A stretch of 64,000 bases of DNA, taken from the NCBI RefSeq assembly GCF_009707385.1, contig NZ_CP046115.1:1426001-1490000 (forward strand). Reading direction: 5' to 3'. The DNA is from Klebsiella oxytoca (GTDB lineage Bacteria > Pseudomonadota > Gammaproteobacteria > Enterobacterales > Enterobacteriaceae). Under the pieces are notes generated by a model. That model was not told the DNA's origin, did not search any database, and worked only from the letters and a program-made list of their open reading frames with translations. Shown one piece after another: positions 43,840 through 52,883 of this stretch. The translations under genes and the position numbers were made by a program. Positions within the stretch are counted from its first letter, which is position 1; every line of letters starts with the position of its first letter.

Positions 43840-45225
43840 TTAGCCCACGCTGCCCCACACCATATTTCCCTGATGGAAGGTCGCCGTGCGCGGCGAAATT
43901 CGCGCTACCGCTTCGGCGGAACAGGAGGCGTCAACCAGCACGAAGCTGGCCTCATCCTGCGCCTTCGGCCAGACGCGTTCGCCCTTATCGTTGAGCGGTA
44001 GCACGTCGCCGGTAGCGATGGCCAACGAACGGGAGAGCGTCTGCTCATTGGGGCGAATATAGAGCTGGGCGTAGAGGTTCGCTTTTTCCAGCATGTCGCC
44101 GAGGCCATACGGCGACCAGTGATCGATTACGCTATCGGTACCGGTCATCACGAAGACGCCTTTATCGCGCAGCTGCTTGAGCGGCATATGCAGCGTGCCG
44201 ATAGGCACGGTGGAGGCGATGGTGATTTGCTGGGCCGCCATGCGCGTGGCGATTTCATCTACCTGCTGCTCGTTCATCACCGCCAGCGCGAAGGCGTGGC
44301 TGATGGTTAGCTTGCCTTTCAGCTGCGGCGTTTTTTCGACGGTTTCTACCATGTAGTTCACCGCCGCAGCGCCCGCCGGGCTGGTTTCATGCAGGTGAAT
44401 ATCGACGCCTTTATCGTAGTCGAGCGCAATCTGGAACATGGTATCAAGCGACTTTTCCATCGCGCCGTCGACGCTGGTGGGATCCAGGCCGCCAACATAG
44501 TGCGCGCCGGCCTGCATGGCTTCGCGCACCAGGGGTTCAGATTTTGACAGCAGCAGCCCGTGCTGTGGAAAAGCGACGATCTCGCACGCAAAGCCCGCCT
44601 GACGCCGCGCCAGCACGGCCTGCAGATTTTCGAGGTTTTTCAGTCCGGAGACCGGTTCGATGTTGCAGTGGCTGCGGGCGATGGTGGAGCCTTTCGACTG
44701 GAGCAGGTCGATCAGCTTTTCGGCATGGGCTTGGGTGTAAGGCTGTAGCTCGGGCAGCAGCTTCTGCTCCAGCTTGATCATATCCTGAATCGTGGTGCCC
44801 GCCGGGCGGTTCAGCGAGCGCCACGGGCCGCCGTAAAAGGTTTTATCCAGGTGAATATGCATATCGCGCATTGCCGGCAGCATCAGCTTACCGCCCGCAT
44901 CATAGTGCGGCAGGGAGGCATCGGGGTGGCTTTTATTGCTTAGCAGCGCCGCTATTTTGCCGTCGCGGATATCGAGGGTTTGCAGCTCGGTGCGGGTGCG
45001 CGTCACGACGCCGTTGTCATACTCAAAGCCGCTTTCTAACAGGACATTGTCGAGATAGTAACGTTTGTCAGCGATGCGATTGACGCTTTTATTCTCGCAG
45101 GTGGACGCAGGATCCCGACTCTTCTCCGCACTGGCGACCGGAATCGCCGCGCCGAACAGGGCGGCGGCGGTGACCATTTTGCCACTCTGGCTGAGAAACT
45201 CCCGACGGCTATTGTCTTTATTCAT
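43840..45225 (-). CDS. yahJ: Tat-exported amidohydrolase/deaminase YahJ
   Basis: 461 residues, aligned with E. coli YahJ throughout. The N-terminus has a twin-arginine signal S-R-R-E-F-L-S-Q-S-G-K followed by a short hydrophobic run and A-S-A, so it is probably exported folded to the periplasm. Metal-dependent amidohydrolase of the cytosine-deaminase-like type: M-H-I-H-L-D-K-T-F near residue 123, H-L-H-E-T-S-P near 278, S-H-A-F near 310, and T-G-T-D-S-V near 367. Substrate unknown; a cyclic amide or ureide is plausible. Last gene of the yahDEFGIJ operon. Confidence 0.93.
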   Translation of the reverse strand: MNKDNSRREFLSQSGKMVTAAALFGAAIPVASAEKSRDPASTCENKSVNRIADKRYYLDNVLLESGFEYDNGVVTRTRTELQTLDIRDGKIAALLSNKSHPDASLPHYDAGGKLMLPAMRDMHIHLDKTFYGGPWRSLNRPAGTTIQDMIKLEQKLLPELQPYTQAHAEKLIDLLQSKGSTIARSHCNIEPVSGLKNLENLQAVLARRQAGFACEIVAFPQHGLLLSKSEPLVREAMQAGAHYVGGLDPTSVDGAMEKSLDTMFQIALDYDKGVDIHLHETSPAGAAAVNYMVETVEKTPQLKGKLTISHAFALAVMNEQQVDEIATRMAAQQITIASTVPIGTLHMPLKQLRDKGVFVMTGTDSVIDHWSPYGLGDMLEKANLYAQLYIRPNEQTLSRSLAIATGDVLPLNDKGERVWPKAQDEASFVLVDASCSAEAVARISPRTATFHQGNMVWGSVG

Positions 45226-45242
45226 CTCTCTTCCTTTTTGTT

Positions 45243-46193
45243 TTAGTCATGCACGATATGGGTTCCGGTTTCCCCGCGCAGCGCGGCGGCCAGACGTTCC
45301 GGCGTAGTGATAATGACCCGTTTGCCGCCGTGCTGTAAGAAGGCGAGGCTGGCAACTATCTTAGGCAACATGCTGCCTGGCGGAAAATGTCCTTCCTGCA
45401 TATAGCGGGCCATTTCGCTGAGGGTGGTCGTGCCCAGCGCTTGCTGGTTGGGTTGACCAAAATGGATACAGACTCTTTCAACGCCGGTGGTAATTACCAG
45501 AATATCGGCACGGATTTCACGAGCCAGCAGGGCGGTGGAAAGATCTTTATCAATGACCGCATCGATGCTGTGATACTCGCCCTGTTCGCCGCGGACCACC
45601 GGAATTCCGCCGCCGCCCGCGCCAATCACCACGAATCCCTGGCGGGTCAGCGCTTTGATAGCCCCGGCCTCAACGATGCGCTTTGGCTGCGGAGAGGCCA
45701 CGACCCGGCGGTAGCCGCGCCCGGCGTCCTCCACAAAACGCCACTCGGGATGGGCCAGCTGAAGATCGTCGCGCTGGGCTTCGCTAAAGAACGCGCCGAT
45801 GGGTTTCGTCGGATGGGTAAAGCCGGGATCGTTTTTATCTACTTCGACCTGCGTGACGACGGTCACCGCCTTTTGCTCGCCGCGCTGGGCGAGCCGGTTA
45901 TTCAGCGCCTGTTGGATTAAAAAGCCGATACCGCCCTGGGTATCGGCGACGCAGTTGGCCAGCGGCGTCAGCGGCAGGCCTTCGCGCTCATGGGCGATCT
46001 CCGAACGGCGTAAATCCAGCCCAACCTGCGGGCCGTTGCCGTGGGTCAGTACCACGTTATAGTCCGATGCCAGCATCTCCAGCACCGTGCTGGCTACCGC
46101 TTTGACCGCCTCGGCCTGATGCTCTATTGACTGGCTGGCGTTATCTTTGATGATGCTGTTGCCGCCAATGGCAACGACGATAAGTTCTTTCAT
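45243..46193 (-). CDS. yahI: Carbamate-kinase-family protein YahI
   Basis: 316 residues, equal to E. coli YahI. Amino-acid-kinase motifs: V-V-A-I-G-G-N-S near residue 6, L-T-H-G-N-G-P-Q-V-G near 50, I-G-A-G-G-G-G-I-P-V-V near 190, A-V-I-D-K-D-L-S-T-A-L-L near 212. Presumed to make ATP from carbamoyl phosphate produced by YahF/G/E. It is paralogous to AllK at 460-1353, but about 20 residues longer. Confidence 0.93.
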   Translation of the reverse strand: MKELIVVAIGGNSIIKDNASQSIEHQAEAVKAVASTVLEMLASDYNVVLTHGNGPQVGLDLRRSEIAHEREGLPLTPLANCVADTQGGIGFLIQQALNNRLAQRGEQKAVTVVTQVEVDKNDPGFTHPTKPIGAFFSEAQRDDLQLAHPEWRFVEDAGRGYRRVVASPQPKRIVEAGAIKALTRQGFVVIGAGGGGIPVVRGEQGEYHSIDAVIDKDLSTALLAREIRADILVITTGVERVCIHFGQPNQQALGTTTLSEMARYMQEGHFPPGSMLPKIVASLAFLQHGGKRVIITTPERLAAALRGETGTHIVHD

Positions 46194-46247
46194 ATCTGAC
46201 TTCCGCTACGGACGGTGAGATGTTTATTGTTATTGTGTGGTGGTCAT

Positions 46248-46316
46248 AGTGGCCCGGCTAAGCGTAGCGCCGCCGGGGATGTCCCGGGGTTGACGTAAAC
46301 GCCTTGCCCGGGCTTC
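46248..46316. repeat. REP-type palindrome pair inside the yah operon
   Basis: GTGGCCCGGCTAAGCG, then GCCGCCGGGG and an inverted GTAAACGCCTTGCCCGGGC, in the gap between yahG and yahI. Placement within an operon suggests an mRNA-stability role, lowering yahI/yahJ relative to upstream genes. Confidence 0.75.
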
Positions 46317-46320
46317 AACG

Positions 46321-47736
46321 CTATACGTCGTAACGCTCGCACCAGCTTAAAATCGCCTTTTCGAAGCAGGCGAACGGCGGGTGAACAATCCCGGCGCCAA
46401 TCATGCCGATACCGGCGTCTTTATGGGCAATCGCGGTATTGATCACCGGCAGAATACCGCTGCTGCCGACGCGCGTAATGTCGATGGCCGTCGGTACCCC
46501 CATAAAGCCCAGCAGAGGAATAGTAACGTTCGGGTTCTCACCCAGCGTGATTTCGCGCATCTGGCGGGAGAAATCGATAGCTTCTTCAACCGTGCCGCCT
46601 ACCAGCGCCACGATGGCCGGGGCCGTCGCCATCGCAAAACCGCCGATACCGTAAGTTTCAGTAATTGCGCTGTCGCCAATATCAAGACCCGAGTCTTCCT
46701 GCCTGTAACCCGCGAACATCGGGCCAATCACCTGCTGCGCCGGGCCGGTAAACCACTGTCCCGGCAGGCCGCTGACCCGCAGGCCAAACTCAACGCCGTT
46801 GCGCGCCATGGTGGTCACCACGGTGCTGTATTCGATACCGTGCGCCGCGTCCATCGCCGCTTTACACATCGCCATCCACGTCGGGCCGGAGAAGTAGTCG
46901 CTGCTGGCGACGAACTCAAACACTTCGCGCTGCTGCTCAACGGAATAGCCCGCCTGAATAATCCCCGGCGTCAGGGCCTGAATCAGCAGCGTGGTGCCGG
47001 CGTTGTTGCGGTTGTGGCACTCGTCGCCCATGTGCAGCGCCTGGGCCAGCATTAAGCGCAGGTCAATCTCGCCGATGATTTTCATCGCATCGCGCAGCAT
47101 CGGACCCTGCACATCACGCATCCAGTTGAGACGGTCGATCACGCTCTGGTCGTTCGCCCCCATGCGCAGGATTTTGGCCATCTGCTCGCTCATGTTGGTG
47201 TAGGCGATATTGCCGTAGGTTTTATTCTCGACAATATGCATAAACATCGACGCCGAGGTGACGCCCGCCATCGACCCCACGCAGTCGTGCTCGTGGCACG
47301 GCGAGAAGGTGATTTCCCCAGAAGCCGCCAGCGCCGCCGCTTCGTCGATATCCCTGGCCAGCCCTTCAAACACCAGCGCTCCGGTAACCGCGCCTTTCAT
47401 GGCTCCGCACATTTTTTCCCACGTCACCGGCGGCCCGGCGTGAAGAATCGTTTTTGGCGTCATGCCGGGAACCACGTTGAGAGCCTGATCGAAGCCAATC
47501 AGCACAGGATGTGACTGGATGATGCGCTCCAGCGCCTGCTGATTAGCGGCGGCGATTTTGTCCGCCAGCGGCGAATCGGCGATACTATCCAGAGCGTTAA
47601 CCAGCTGCATATTGCCCTGGCCCGGCGGCGTCCAGTCAAGCTGGGTGACGTTGACATGCTGCTTTTGCAGGTCATTGCTGAACATGGCGATACCGACGTT
47701 AATTACGTTCAACGGTTGGTTAAATAACTGGCTCAT
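46321..47736 (-). CDS. yahG: DUF1116 protein YahG (AllG paralogue)
   Basis: 471 residues, similar to E. coli YahG/YlbE-type DUF1116 proteins. AllG is a subunit of oxamate carbamoyltransferase, so YahG is the corresponding subunit of a predicted second carbamoyltransferase. Conserved-looking blocks: H-A-G-P-P-V-T-W-E-K-M-C-G-A-M near residue 97, C-H-E-H-D-C-V-G-S-M-A-G near 150 (Cys/His-rich, perhaps metal-binding) and E-T-Y-G-I-G-G-F-A-M near 362. ATG overlaps the yahF stop by one base (TGATG). Confidence 0.9.
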   Translation of the reverse strand: MSQLFNQPLNVINVGIAMFSNDLQKQHVNVTQLDWTPPGQGNMQLVNALDSIADSPLADKIAAANQQALERIIQSHPVLIGFDQALNVVPGMTPKTILHAGPPVTWEKMCGAMKGAVTGALVFEGLARDIDEAAALAASGEITFSPCHEHDCVGSMAGVTSASMFMHIVENKTYGNIAYTNMSEQMAKILRMGANDQSVIDRLNWMRDVQGPMLRDAMKIIGEIDLRLMLAQALHMGDECHNRNNAGTTLLIQALTPGIIQAGYSVEQQREVFEFVASSDYFSGPTWMAMCKAAMDAAHGIEYSTVVTTMARNGVEFGLRVSGLPGQWFTGPAQQVIGPMFAGYRQEDSGLDIGDSAITETYGIGGFAMATAPAIVALVGGTVEEAIDFSRQMREITLGENPNVTIPLLGFMGVPTAIDITRVGSSGILPVINTAIAHKDAGIGMIGAGIVHPPFACFEKAILSWCERYDV

Positions 47737-49283
47737 CAGGCATTCTCCCCTTTGCAGATAAATTCACGCGCCAGCAATCCGGTATTGCTGCTACTGCTTG
47801 CCAGAATGACGCCCGCATCGCTTAGCATCTGGCGTTGTTTGTCCAGCGATGGCGTATCGAGATCGGTTCCCAGCACGTAGCCGAGGATCGTAAGCTCCCG
47901 CCCTTCGGCGGCGGCGATCGCTTTCGCCTCTTTGATTGCCTCGAGCATCACCCCTGCCGGATCCTGGTGCGAACCAAAACCGAGCACGAAGTCCATGACG
48001 ATGACGCCAACGTCGGGATCGCGAGCCTCCTGGAGGAGGCGACTGATGCGGTTGGTCGGGTCGATCATCGGGTGCGGCTTACCGTTGGTGAAATCGTCAT
48101 CGCCGAAATCGAGGAAGGTATGCTTAACGCTGCGGTTAATATCCGGCAGGCGGAAAGCCGGGTCCGGCTGGATGTTGCTGTAGACGTCACCGTGCTTTTC
48201 CATTACCGCAAACATGATTTCATCGCACAGAGTGCCGCCGCAGAACAGGCCGCGAATATACTTCTGCTGCGGGGTCAGACGCGCGCGTACGTCGGCAATC
48301 AGCCTCTCGTTTAGTGGGGGCAGGTCTAAAGATGCTTTCTTCACTCCGCTCAGCAGTACCGCTTTCAGCGCCGCCTCTTCGGTGGAGCAAGCAAACTGTA
48401 AGCCCGGTTCGTCTGCCGGAGGCTCGTCCCGTCCAGGGAAGCAAATGACCACCGGCTTACGGCAGGCGCGAGCGCGTTCAATCACTTTACGCGCCACGGC
48501 GGGGGCAGGGGGCTTGGAGATCAGCGCGATGATTTCAGTTTGCGGATCGTTTTCCAGCATGCCGATCGCGTCAAGCATCATCACTCCGCCGATCTTTTCG
48601 CTCAGGTCGCGCCCGCCGGTGCCGATCAGCTGCGAAACGCCGCCGCCGAACCCGTGAATACGTACGCTCAGCTCCTGGCTGCCGGTTCCGGATGCTCCCA
48701 CGATGCCGATACTGCCGCGGCGCACCGCGTTGCCAAAGCACAGCGCCGCACCGTTAATAATGGCGGTGCCGCAGTCCGGCCCCATCATCAACAGCCCTTT
48801 TTCATGCGCCAGCTGCTTAAGCTGCAGCTCGTCTTCAATCGAGACGTTGTCGGAGAACAGCATTACGTTGAGGCCATTTTGCAGCGCCTGACGCGCTTCG
48901 CGGGCGGCAAACAGGCCGTTGACCGAAACGATCGCCAGGTTGCTTTCGGGAAGATGTTTTTTAGCGCTGCCCAGCGTGGCGTAACGCGCTTCGTGGGAGC
49001 CGCTCTGCGCTTTTTTTGTGAACAGCGCTTCAATGGATGCCAGAATCTGTTCGTTATCGGCACCCTCTTTGCCGTTGATGACGATCATCAGGTCGCCGTT
49101 TTTCGCGGCATCAAGCTCCGGCGTCAGCAGTCCGAGATTTTTCAGCACGCCTTTGTTCATCTCGGTTGCCATGGCCACAAACGCCTGCTCGACGCCGTCG
49201 AGTTTATTCGCGCGAGTGGAAACTGACATCAGCGAGACCGAATCAAAATACGTATTCTTTTTAATGACTATTTTGACTGACAT
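47736..49283 (-). CDS. yahF: FdrA-family acyl-CoA-synthetase-like protein YahF (AllF paralogue)
   Basis: 515 residues from ATG 49283 with GGAGG six bases upstream, equal to E. coli YahF; a longer frame start is not supported. Two CoA-ligase-like domains: D-C-G-T-A-I-I-N-G near residue 160 and G-I-V-G-A-S-G-T-G-S-Q-E near 190 (Rossmann), with the C-terminal domain holding G-L-F-C-G-G-T-L-C-D-E near 345. AllF (FdrA) is a subunit of oxamate carbamoyltransferase. No catalytic phosphohistidine of succinyl-CoA synthetases is evident. Starts inside the 3' end of yahE. Confidence 0.9.
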   Translation of the reverse strand: MSVKIVIKKNTYFDSVSLMSVSTRANKLDGVEQAFVAMATEMNKGVLKNLGLLTPELDAAKNGDLMIVINGKEGADNEQILASIEALFTKKAQSGSHEARYATLGSAKKHLPESNLAIVSVNGLFAAREARQALQNGLNVMLFSDNVSIEDELQLKQLAHEKGLLMMGPDCGTAIINGAALCFGNAVRRGSIGIVGASGTGSQELSVRIHGFGGGVSQLIGTGGRDLSEKIGGVMMLDAIGMLENDPQTEIIALISKPPAPAVARKVIERARACRKPVVICFPGRDEPPADEPGLQFACSTEEAALKAVLLSGVKKASLDLPPLNERLIADVRARLTPQQKYIRGLFCGGTLCDEIMFAVMEKHGDVYSNIQPDPAFRLPDINRSVKHTFLDFGDDDFTNGKPHPMIDPTNRISRLLQEARDPDVGVIVMDFVLGFGSHQDPAGVMLEAIKEAKAIAAAEGRELTILGYVLGTDLDTPSLDKQRQMLSDAGVILASSSSNTGLLAREFICKGENA

Positions 49284-50136
49284 AATGTCCTCCATATGTT
49301 TGGCTCAGCGCGCAGGCGTCCGCCATGCCAAAGAGCATGTCGCAGCCAGAACTTGAGCCAATATTTTTAATATTGGCGATAGCGTAAATAGAAAAATGGT
49401 GCGGTTGATTAATTAGCTGATTAATCAATCGGTAAATATTCTCGCGATAGCGCTGTTCAAATGCCGCTTCCAGCGTAATAGCGCTCAGCAGGGTCGTGTT
49501 TGGGCGGGCCTGCTGAAGCGCCGATAAAAAAGCTGGCCGGTATTGCTTCGCAGGATGCCCGTCAATAAATAGCAGCGCGCTCAGCCCAACCAGATAATCG
49601 TCCGCCGATGGCGTCAGGCCGATACCTAATCCGATCATATTCGCTACGGCGGAGGTTATCCCTTCACCCTGTAATAAGGCGTTAAATAACGTTTTGCGCC
49701 GCTGCTTTAATTCTGCGGAAACGGCCTGGTAAAATGGATTATCGCCGCCTGCGAGAAATAATGTCTCATTGTCCCGCAGCTGCTGATGAATGAACTCACT
49801 CCATCGCTGCCAGGGAATTTGCCGCAACCGGTCGCCGCTGAGGCGTGGTGTTATCGGTTGCCAGCGGAGGCAGGATACGGTGTCTATCCATTTATCCTCA
49901 CCGATTGCGATACCTGAAGGATGAAACTGAACCGGCTCACCGGGCCGGAACAGACCGTCAAAGTGGGTAAGCGCTAACCTACCGCTATCAGGTGCGTTGT
50001 CATAGTCCTTGCAGAGCAGCGTCATTAGCCGCTGCGGCGCCGGGAGCCAGAGGTTTACTGCCCGGGAAAAGACCTGCTCAACCCACCCGTCGCCGCGTTC
50101 ACTAAGAAAGCCCCGGTCCGCAGTTAGCGCTTGCAC
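49261..50136 (-). CDS. yahE: DUF2877 protein YahE (AllH paralogue)
   Basis: 291 residues (E. coli 287). DUF2877 motif G-L-G-I-G-L-T-P-S-A-D-D-Y-L near residue 178 and the C-terminal I-G-S-S-S-G-C-D-M-L-F-G-M-A-D. Overlaps yahF by 23 bases, so tightly coupled. Probable third subunit of a YahEFG carbamoyltransferase. The partial AllH at the left edge shares the GLTPS-DD motif. Confidence 0.9.
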   Translation of the reverse strand: MQALTADRGFLSERGDGWVEQVFSRAVNLWLPAPQRLMTLLCKDYDNAPDSGRLALTHFDGLFRPGEPVQFHPSGIAIGEDKWIDTVSCLRWQPITPRLSGDRLRQIPWQRWSEFIHQQLRDNETLFLAGGDNPFYQAVSAELKQRRKTLFNALLQGEGITSAVANMIGLGIGLTPSADDYLVGLSALLFIDGHPAKQYRPAFLSALQQARPNTTLLSAITLEAAFEQRYRENIYRLINQLINQPHHFSIYAIANIKNIGSSSGCDMLFGMADACALSQTYGGHYVSQNSH

Positions 50137-50175
50137 ACACCGCCGTAGTGGGGTGTCGATAGCGTATCTCCTCAG

Positions 50176-50787
50176 CTAAGCTCCGGCCGCAATCAGCAGC
50201 CGGGCTATCTCCTCATACCCTTTCTCCCGCGCCAGCTCCAGCGGGGTTTTACCATATTTATCGGTCAGATGCGGGAGAGCGCCGTGTTTCAGCAGCAGTT
50301 CAACGATAGCCTGCTGCGTCGGGCCGCCGTCGTTCAGGACGATGGCTTCCAGCAGCGGCGTCCAGCCAACAAAGTTGGTGTGATTGACGTTAATATCGGT
50401 CTTCGTCAGCAATATTTTGACAATTTCAAGATGGCCTTTTTCGCAGGCAGGCGTCAGGCCCACGCCGCCAAAGCGGGTTAACCGGTTCAGATCCGGCTTC
50501 GCCGCTAAAAGTAATTGCAGCAGTTTGACATCGTTATTCAGGCAGCTCAGTAAAAAAGGATTGCGGCATATCCGATCCTGTTTATTAATATCGACACCGG
50601 CGGTAATAAGCAGCGAAACGCATTCATAATGCTGGTTGAGGCTCGCCAGAATTATTGCTGTACGACCTTGATGGTCGCTGATATTAATATCGATATCTTG
50701 CGTCAGGAGCGTTTTTAATTGATTTAAATTGCCTTGTTCTGCAGCCAGTAAATATTCATCCAGCAGGCTTTTTTGGGTCATCATCAT
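50176..50787 (-). CDS. yahD: Ankyrin-repeat protein YahD
   Basis: 203 residues starting M-M-M-T-Q; the third Met (50781) has the best ribosome spacing. Five or six ankyrin repeats can be read, for example G-R-T-A-I-I-L-A-S-L-N, G-V-G-L-T-P-A-C-E-K-G-H and G-K-T-P-L-E-L-A-R-E-K-G-Y, spaced about 33 residues. No signal peptide, so probably a cytoplasmic scaffold. First gene of yahD-E-F-G-I-J. Binding partner unknown; the Yah enzymes are the obvious candidates. Confidence 0.93.
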   Translation of the reverse strand: MMMTQKSLLDEYLLAAEQGNLNQLKTLLTQDIDINISDHQGRTAIILASLNQHYECVSLLITAGVDINKQDRICRNPFLLSCLNNDVKLLQLLLAAKPDLNRLTRFGGVGLTPACEKGHLEIVKILLTKTDINVNHTNFVGWTPLLEAIVLNDGGPTQQAIVELLLKHGALPHLTDKYGKTPLELAREKGYEEIARLLIAAGA

Positions 50788-51039
50788 TCCCCTGATGTTT
50801 GTGGCCGTTTATTGATATTCTGAGAATAGCAACGAAATTATGAGAAAAGAACCCGCTTAAAATTTATTCGCCATAATCAGCCTGATTGTTGAATGTTATT
50901 TAATAATCGGTGCAGAGTGTGCGTTAGTACAACCTTTAGTTTCTTTCCCGTTTTATCCCTTAACTCAATCAGGTTTTGTTCCGATATAGTTTCCTGGCTG
51001 AAATACCTCATCAGAGAATTCTAATCAGAGGAGATAAAT

Positions 51040-51537
51040 ATGAACGGACTCACCGCTACGGGGATTACGGTTGGCATTTGCGCGGGCATCTGGCAGCTGG
51101 TTTCTTCGCACGTTGGGCTGCAACAGGGCTGGGAGTTGCTGGGGACCATTGGTTTTGTCGCTTTTTGTAGTTTTTACGCGGCGGGCGGCGGTAGAGAGGG
51201 CTGGATAAAGAGCCTGTTTGTTAACTATTCCGGGGTCATCTGGGCATATCTCGCGGCGCTGGCTGCGGGAGGTATTGCTTCCGTAACGGGTATCTCTTCC
51301 TTCTGGGCCAGCGTCGTCACCACGGTGCCGTTTTCTGCGGTTATCGTCTGGCAGGGGCGCTTTGCGCTGACTGCTTTTATTCCCGGCGGTTTCTTGGGCA
51401 TGACGCTGTTTTTTGCCACCGGACTGAACTGGACGGTGACGCTGCTGGGTTTCCTGGCCGGTAACTGCGTGGGCTTTATTTCCGAATATAGTGGCCGAAA
51501 ACTCAGCGAGGCGACGTCAAAGACTGGTGTGCAATAA
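51040..51537 (+). CDS. yahC: DUF1097 inner-membrane protein YahC
   Basis: 165 residues, about five hydrophobic helices, with G-L-T-A-T-G-I-T-V-G-I-C-A-G-I-W at the start and F-I-P-G-G-F-L-G-M-T near residue 115. Same family and length as E. coli YahC. Divergent from yahD across 252 bases that must contain both promoters. May be a small transporter or channel for the Yah substrate; untested. Confidence 0.9.
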   Translation: MNGLTATGITVGICAGIWQLVSSHVGLQQGWELLGTIGFVAFCSFYAAGGGREGWIKSLFVNYSGVIWAYLAALAAGGIASVTGISSFWASVVTTVPFSAVIVWQGRFALTAFIPGGFLGMTLFFATGLNWTVTLLGFLAGNCVGFISEYSGRKLSEATSKTGVQ

Positions 51538-51854
51538 ACCCAGTTTTTAAAAGATATTCAAAAATGATTGCTCTGGCATAAGGAGTACCCATACATTCAT
51601 CAGCTATACCCGTGATTCTTCAGGCTGCATGTGCGTTGGCCGACCCCAGTCACTTACCAGACCAGGCTCCCGGGGATTAATGAGGGGGCATTCATGTCCC
51701 TTACCGGAGGCCAGCCTTTGGCTGGTCAACTTCGTTTCTGACGAATTTGTCGCCCACTTGCCACGTTACTCAGCCTGCGGCCTCGCCCCTCGGGGCCAGC
51801 GCAAGCGCTCGGATTATTTAGGTATGTATGGGTTAATAAAAGCTGGAGCGGCGC
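51538..51854. repeat. Structured intergenic repeat between yahC and yahB
   Basis: 317 bases without a gene. The segment about 51610-51830 contains GGCTGCATGTGCGTTGGCCG, CCCCAGTCACTTACC, CCCGGGGATT and GGATTATTTAGGTATG, the recurring parts of a dispersed intergenic repeat I recall from several enterobacterial genomes (usually ending C-G-A-A-T-T-A-T-T-T-A-G-G-G-T-A-T). Here an extra GC-rich stretch (about 51715-51800) is inserted. Several short palindromes are present. Confidence 0.5.
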
Positions 51855-52796
51855 ATGAATTCCATTTTTACTGAAGAGAACCTGCTGGCGTTTACCACAG
51901 CGGCGCGTTTTGGCAGCTTTAGTAAAGCCGCTGATGAACTGGGAGTGACCACTTCGGCCATCAGCTATACCATCAAACGAATGGAGGCGGGGCTGGACGT
52001 GGTGCTTTTTACCCGCAATACCCGCAGCATTGAACTCACGGAATCCGGTTTTTATCTTTTTCGTAAAGCCACCGACCTGTTAAATGATTTTCACGCCATT
52101 AAGCGCAGTATCGACACCATTTCTCAGGGAATAGAAGCGCGAGTGCGCATCTGTATTAACCAGCTACTTTATACGCCGCGTCATACCGCGCGGCTGCTCC
52201 AGGTACTGAAAAAACAGTTCCCCACCTGTCAGATAACCGTGACCACCGAGGTTTATAACGGCGTCTGGGATTCGATGATTAACAATCAGGTGAATATCGC
52301 TATCGGTGCGCCGGATACTTTGCTTGATGGCGGAGGGATCGACTATACCGAGATCGGCGCGATCCGCTGGGTGTTTGCTATCGCTGCGGATCACCCGCTG
52401 GCGTTTATGCCGGAGCCGATCGCCGAAAGCCAGCTGCGCCTGTATCCCAATATTATGGTTGAGGATACCGCCAGTACCATCAATAAAAAGGTGGGCTGGC
52501 TGCTGCACGGTCAGGAGGCGATCCTGGTACCAGATTTTAATACCAAATGTCAGTGCCAGATCCTCGGCGAAGGGATCGGCTTTTTACCTGATTATATGGT
52601 GCAAGAAGCGATAGAGCAGAAATTGCTGGTGATTCGCCAGATACACAACCCGCGTCAGGATTCAGGGATGCTGCTGGCGACCCAGCACGCCGCGACTGGC
52701 CAGGTGACTCAGTGGATTAAAAAAGAGTTTCGTCCTGGAGGAATATTAACCACAATTTATCGGGATTTACTCCATCGTCAGGAGACGGGAAAATAA
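51855..52796 (+). CDS. yahB: LysR-family regulator YahB
   Basis: 313 residues from ATG 51855 (GGAG upstream). Helix-turn-helix: F-T-T-A-A-R-F-G-S-F-S-K-A-A-D-E-L and T-S-A-I-S-Y-T-I-K-R-M-E. Downstream of yahC, both divergent from yahDEFGIJ, as in E. coli. It probably controls the yah operon in response to the unknown substrate. Confidence 0.9.
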   Translation: MNSIFTEENLLAFTTAARFGSFSKAADELGVTTSAISYTIKRMEAGLDVVLFTRNTRSIELTESGFYLFRKATDLLNDFHAIKRSIDTISQGIEARVRICINQLLYTPRHTARLLQVLKKQFPTCQITVTTEVYNGVWDSMINNQVNIAIGAPDTLLDGGGIDYTEIGAIRWVFAIAADHPLAFMPEPIAESQLRLYPNIMVEDTASTINKKVGWLLHGQEAILVPDFNTKCQCQILGEGIGFLPDYMVQEAIEQKLLVIRQIHNPRQDSGMLLATQHAATGQVTQWIKKEFRPGGILTTIYRDLLHRQETGK

Positions 52797-52883
52797 CGCG
52801 AGGTAATTTCTTACAGGTTGGCTTACTCCGGATACCTTATATGTTATAACAGCGCGCGGAAGGAAAGAGATGGTGTTAATTAA

